From Cupriavidus necator N-1 (GTDB taxonomy: Bacteria; Pseudomonadota; Gammaproteobacteria; Burkholderiales; Burkholderiaceae), in the NCBI RefSeq assembly GCF_000219215.1, contig NC_015723.1, positions 2,542,001 to 2,606,000 on the forward strand: a stretch of 64,000 nt of DNA, given 5' to 3'. The notes below the pieces were generated by a model. That model made no database searches, was not told where the DNA came from, and worked only from the letters and a program-made list of their open reading frames with translations. Shown piece by piece: positions 61,856 to 64,000 of this stretch (position 1 is the stretch's first letter; each line of letters begins with the position of its first letter). Position numbers and translations under genes: made by a program.

Positions 61856-62587
61856 ATGACCAATCCGACCGTGCTCGTTACGGGCTCGTCGCGCGGCATC
61901 GGTCGCGCCATCGCCCTGCGGCTGGCCCGCGACGGCTACGACGTGGTGGTGCATTGCCGCTCGCGCCGCGACGAAGCCGACTCCGTCGCCGACGCGGTGC
62001 GCGCCTGCGGCCGCAAAGCCCGCGTGTTGTGCTTCGACGTGGCCCGGCGCGAGGAAGCCGCCGCCGCGCTGCTGGCCGATATCGCCGCGCATGACTGCTA
62101 CTACGGCGTGGTATGCAACGCCGGCCTGGCGCGCGACGCGGCCTTCCCGGCCATGAGCGGCGCCGAATGGGACGAGGTGGTGCATACCAACCTCGACGCC
62201 TTCTACAACGTGCTCAACCCGGTGGTGATGCCGATGGTGCAGCGGCGCCAGCCCGGGCGCATCGTCACGCTCTCGTCGGTCTCGGGCCTGGTGGGCAACC
62301 GCGGCCAGACCAACTACAGCGCGGCCAAGGCCGGCATCATCGGCGCCACCAAGGCGCTGGCGATCGAACTTGCCAAACGCGCCATCACGGTCAACTGCGT
62401 GGCGCCCGGCCTGATCGACACCGACATGGTCGAGCAGCACGTGCGCAACGAGGCGCTGCGCATGATCCCGGCGCGGCGGCTCGGCACGCCCGACGAAGTG
62501 GCCGCGACCGTGGCCTTCCTGATGTCGCCCGACGCCGGCTATATCACGCGCCAGGTGATCTCGGTCAACGGCGGGATGTTCGGATGA
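61856..62587 (+). CDS. 3-oxoacyl-ACP reductase, FabG type
   Basis: 243-aa SDR with all FabG features: TGSSRGIG near residue 9, CNAGL, catalytic Ser in LSSVSG, YSAAK and the C-terminal QVISVNGGMFG. It would reduce a 3-oxoacyl thioester with NADPH. It is a second-type FabG outside the main fatty-acid operon, between the halogenase-like gene and the antiporter, so a dedicated biosynthetic role is likely. Confidence 0.88.
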   Translation: MTNPTVLVTGSSRGIGRAIALRLARDGYDVVVHCRSRRDEADSVADAVRACGRKARVLCFDVARREEAAAALLADIAAHDCYYGVVCNAGLARDAAFPAMSGAEWDEVVHTNLDAFYNVLNPVVMPMVQRRQPGRIVTLSSVSGLVGNRGQTNYSAAKAGIIGATKALAIELAKRAITVNCVAPGLIDTDMVEQHVRNEALRMIPARRLGTPDEVAATVAFLMSPDAGYITRQVISVNGGMFG

Positions 62588-62612
62588 AGCGCGTCGTCGC
62601 CAGCGTGGTCCG

Positions 62613-63830
62613 ATGAACGGCGTCAGCATCTTCTTCCTGCAGGCGATGCTGGTGGTCGCGCTGCCCTATCTGCTGTGGCGTGGTGCCGGCCTGCGCTCGG
62701 TGTTTCCGCTGGTCGGCGTGCAGGTGCTGGCCGGCATCGTGCTGGGGCCATCGGTGTTCGGGCAGCTGGCGCCGCAGGGCTGGACCGCGCTGTTCGGGCC
62801 CGACCGCCTGCCGATGCTGTCCGGCCTGCAGTGGCTGGCGGTGACGCTGTTCTGCTTCCTGACCGGCCTGCACCTGCGCGAAGACAGCGTGCCCGCGCAC
62901 TGGCGCGCGACCCTGCAGATCTCGCTGGGCAGCATTGCCGCGCCGTTCGCGCTGGGAGCCGCTGCCGGCTGGTATATGACCACGGCCGGCTGGCCGGTCG
63001 CCGGGGAACTGGCCAGCCCCTACTGGTTTGCCTGCGCCATGGGCATCTGCACCGCCGTCACGGCGCTGCCGGTGCTGGGTGCGCTGCTGCGCGAAATGCG
63101 CCTGACCGGCACCCGCCTGGGCCAGCTGGCCTTGCGCTGCGCGGCCGTCAACGATGCCTGGGTGTGGCTGTTCCTGACCCTGGTGCTGCTGCAGCATGGC
63201 GGCCAGGACGGCGCCAGCGCCCTCACCGTGGCGGCACGCGCCGGTGCCTACCTGGCGTTCATGTTCCTGGCGGTGCGCCCCGCCCTGGCATGGCTGCTGC
63301 GCCGCCGCGCGCCGGAGACCGAGCTGCTGCTGGCGACGGCGCTGTTCCTGGTGCTGGCCTCGGCATTCCTAGGCGAACTGGCCGGGCTGCACCATGTTAT
63401 GGGCGGCTTCGTCGCCGGGCTGGTATGGCCCGCACGCGAGGCGCAGCGTGTGCGCCAGCAGCTTGAACCGGTCACGGTGGTGGTGCTGCTGCCCTTCTTC
63501 TTCCTGGCCGCCGGGCTGCGCACCGAGATCTCGCTGGACAACCCGATGACGCTGTGGATCGCGGCGCTGTCGCTGGCCATCGCGATCGCCGGCAAGATGG
63601 CCGGCGTGGCGCTGCCCGCGCGCCGCGCCGGCATGGGCTGGCGCGAATCGCTGGCACTGGGCACGCTGCTGCAGACCAAGGGCCTGGTCGAGGTGGTGGT
63701 GCTAACCGTGCTGCTGGACGCGCGCATCATCAGCACTGCGGCGTTTTCCGGGCTGTTGCTGATGGCGCTGGCCAGCACGCTGCTGGCGCGGCCGTTGACG
63801 ATGCTGGTGGCGCGGGGCCGGTTGCATTAA
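62613..63830 (+). CDS. CPA2-family cation:proton antiporter
   Basis: 405-aa inner-membrane protein with about 12 helices. LVGVQVLAGIVLGPSVFGQL near the start and CAAVNDAWVWLFLTLVLLQ, with the ion-binding Asp, are typical of Kef/NapA-like antiporters; LHHVMGGFVAGLVWP and LGTLLQTKGLVEVVVLTVLLD are further family marks. No TrkA-N regulatory domain follows, so it is the short form. It starts 25 bp after the FabG-type gene. Confidence 0.88.
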   Translation: MNGVSIFFLQAMLVVALPYLLWRGAGLRSVFPLVGVQVLAGIVLGPSVFGQLAPQGWTALFGPDRLPMLSGLQWLAVTLFCFLTGLHLREDSVPAHWRATLQISLGSIAAPFALGAAAGWYMTTAGWPVAGELASPYWFACAMGICTAVTALPVLGALLREMRLTGTRLGQLALRCAAVNDAWVWLFLTLVLLQHGGQDGASALTVAARAGAYLAFMFLAVRPALAWLLRRRAPETELLLATALFLVLASAFLGELAGLHHVMGGFVAGLVWPAREAQRVRQQLEPVTVVVLLPFFFLAAGLRTEISLDNPMTLWIAALSLAIAIAGKMAGVALPARRAGMGWRESLALGTLLQTKGLVEVVVLTVLLDARIISTAAFSGLLLMALASTLLARPLTMLVARGRLH

Positions 63831-63855
63831 GCGCTATCCGGCCGCTCACACCGGG

Positions 63856-64000
63856 TTGACATCCTCCTCGTCCTCAGCCTTCGGCTGCCGCCTTACGGCG
63901 GAAAGGACGAGGATTCCTACGGCGCTACGTGATGCTCTACGTAGTCACTTCGGTGGGTTCCTGCTTCGTAGAGCGGCTTGACTACGCCGACTCTCCACAG
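63856..64000 (-). mobile_element. Right end of an IS200/IS605-type (TnpB/OrfB) element, cut by the window edge
   Basis: From the edge inwards on the minus strand, one frame reads TKQEPTEVTT, a sequence typical of the extreme C-terminus of IS1341-type OrfB/TnpB proteins, but it is broken by TAG codons before and after. A second frame stays open up to GCGCCGTAG. The hairpin-rich block at 63865-63913 follows, then GGATGTCAACC. In related elements the right cleavage site is TCAA, which would put the element end at 63856. The tnpB body lies outside the window. Confidence 0.55.
63865..63913 (-). ncRNA. Candidate omega-RNA (TnpB guide RNA) scaffold, 3' part
   Basis: CCTCGTCC and GGACGAGG form an outer stem that encloses two perfect hairpins, CAGCC-TTC-GGCTG (63875-63887) and CCGCC-TTAC-GGCGG (63888-63901). 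This three-way fold sits just before the element end, where TnpB guide RNAs have their scaffold. The guide would then be the flanking sequence downstream on the minus strand (complement of about 63836-63855). Confidence 0.45.

Overview
The window is 64 kb of high-GC chromosomal or megaplasmid DNA from a betaproteobacterium of the Burkholderiales, most likely Cupriavidus. The call rests on the czcICBA metal-efflux operon, the many Bug/TctC, CoA-transferase and LysR catabolic modules, Cupriavidus-style intergenic hairpins and the codon bias. No rRNA, tRNA, CRISPR array, phage or replication origin was seen.

Layout. (1) 1-11.3 kb: a cytochrome P450 cut by the left edge, then czcA, czcB, czcC and czcI on the minus strand, a small exported repeat protein read divergently, a sigma/anti-sigma pair, an AAA+ ATPase and an alpha/beta hydrolase. 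(2) 11.7-19.4 kb: a plus-strand catabolic cluster with an AraC regulator, a short-chain dehydrogenase (SDR), a two-component styrene/indole-type flavin monooxygenase, a phytoene-desaturase-like flavoprotein, a metal-dependent cyclase-family hydrolase related to isatin hydrolase, and an outer-membrane channel. It looks like an indole (or related aromatic) oxidation pathway with two extra components. (3) 19.6-22.2 kb: a PAS-adenylate cyclase whose last codons are replaced by a complete IS256-family element with a 9-bp target duplication. (4) 22.5-33 kb: ArsR and LysR regulators, an alcohol dehydrogenase remnant, a ClsC-like phospholipase D lipoprotein, LysP, an exported amidohydrolase, a frameshifted RelB/DinJ antitoxin and a TonB receptor behind a Fur box. 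(5) 33.2-37.5 kb: a hydantoin/allantoin module (NCS1 permease, racemase, PuuE amidase, GntR regulator) preceded by a symmetric four-half-site operator. (6) 37.6-46 kb: small proteins, a Bug protein/CoA-transferase/HMG-CoA-lyase operon with divergent LysR, an SDR convergent with a second LysR, and a DJ-1/PfpI protein. (7) 46.1-53.4 kb: a penicillin/AHL acylase and a five-gene flavin electron-transfer operon (PepSY, DUF2271, DUF4198, ApbE, flavodoxin reductase) probably serving iron assimilation. (8) 53.8-64 kb: a chemoreceptor, a GlsB-type protein overlapping a giant class A PBP-like protein, an aldo/keto reductase, a halogenase-like flavoprotein with a FabG-type reductase and a CPA2 antiporter, and at the right edge the hairpin-rich end of an IS200/IS605 (TnpB-type) element.

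The most interesting points are the aromatic-oxidation cluster, the IS256 insertion whose ancestral sequence can be rebuilt, the four-site operator at 33.1 kb, the flavinylation motif in the DUF2271 protein, the halogenase-like enzyme and the possible TnpB guide-RNA end at 63.86-64 kb.
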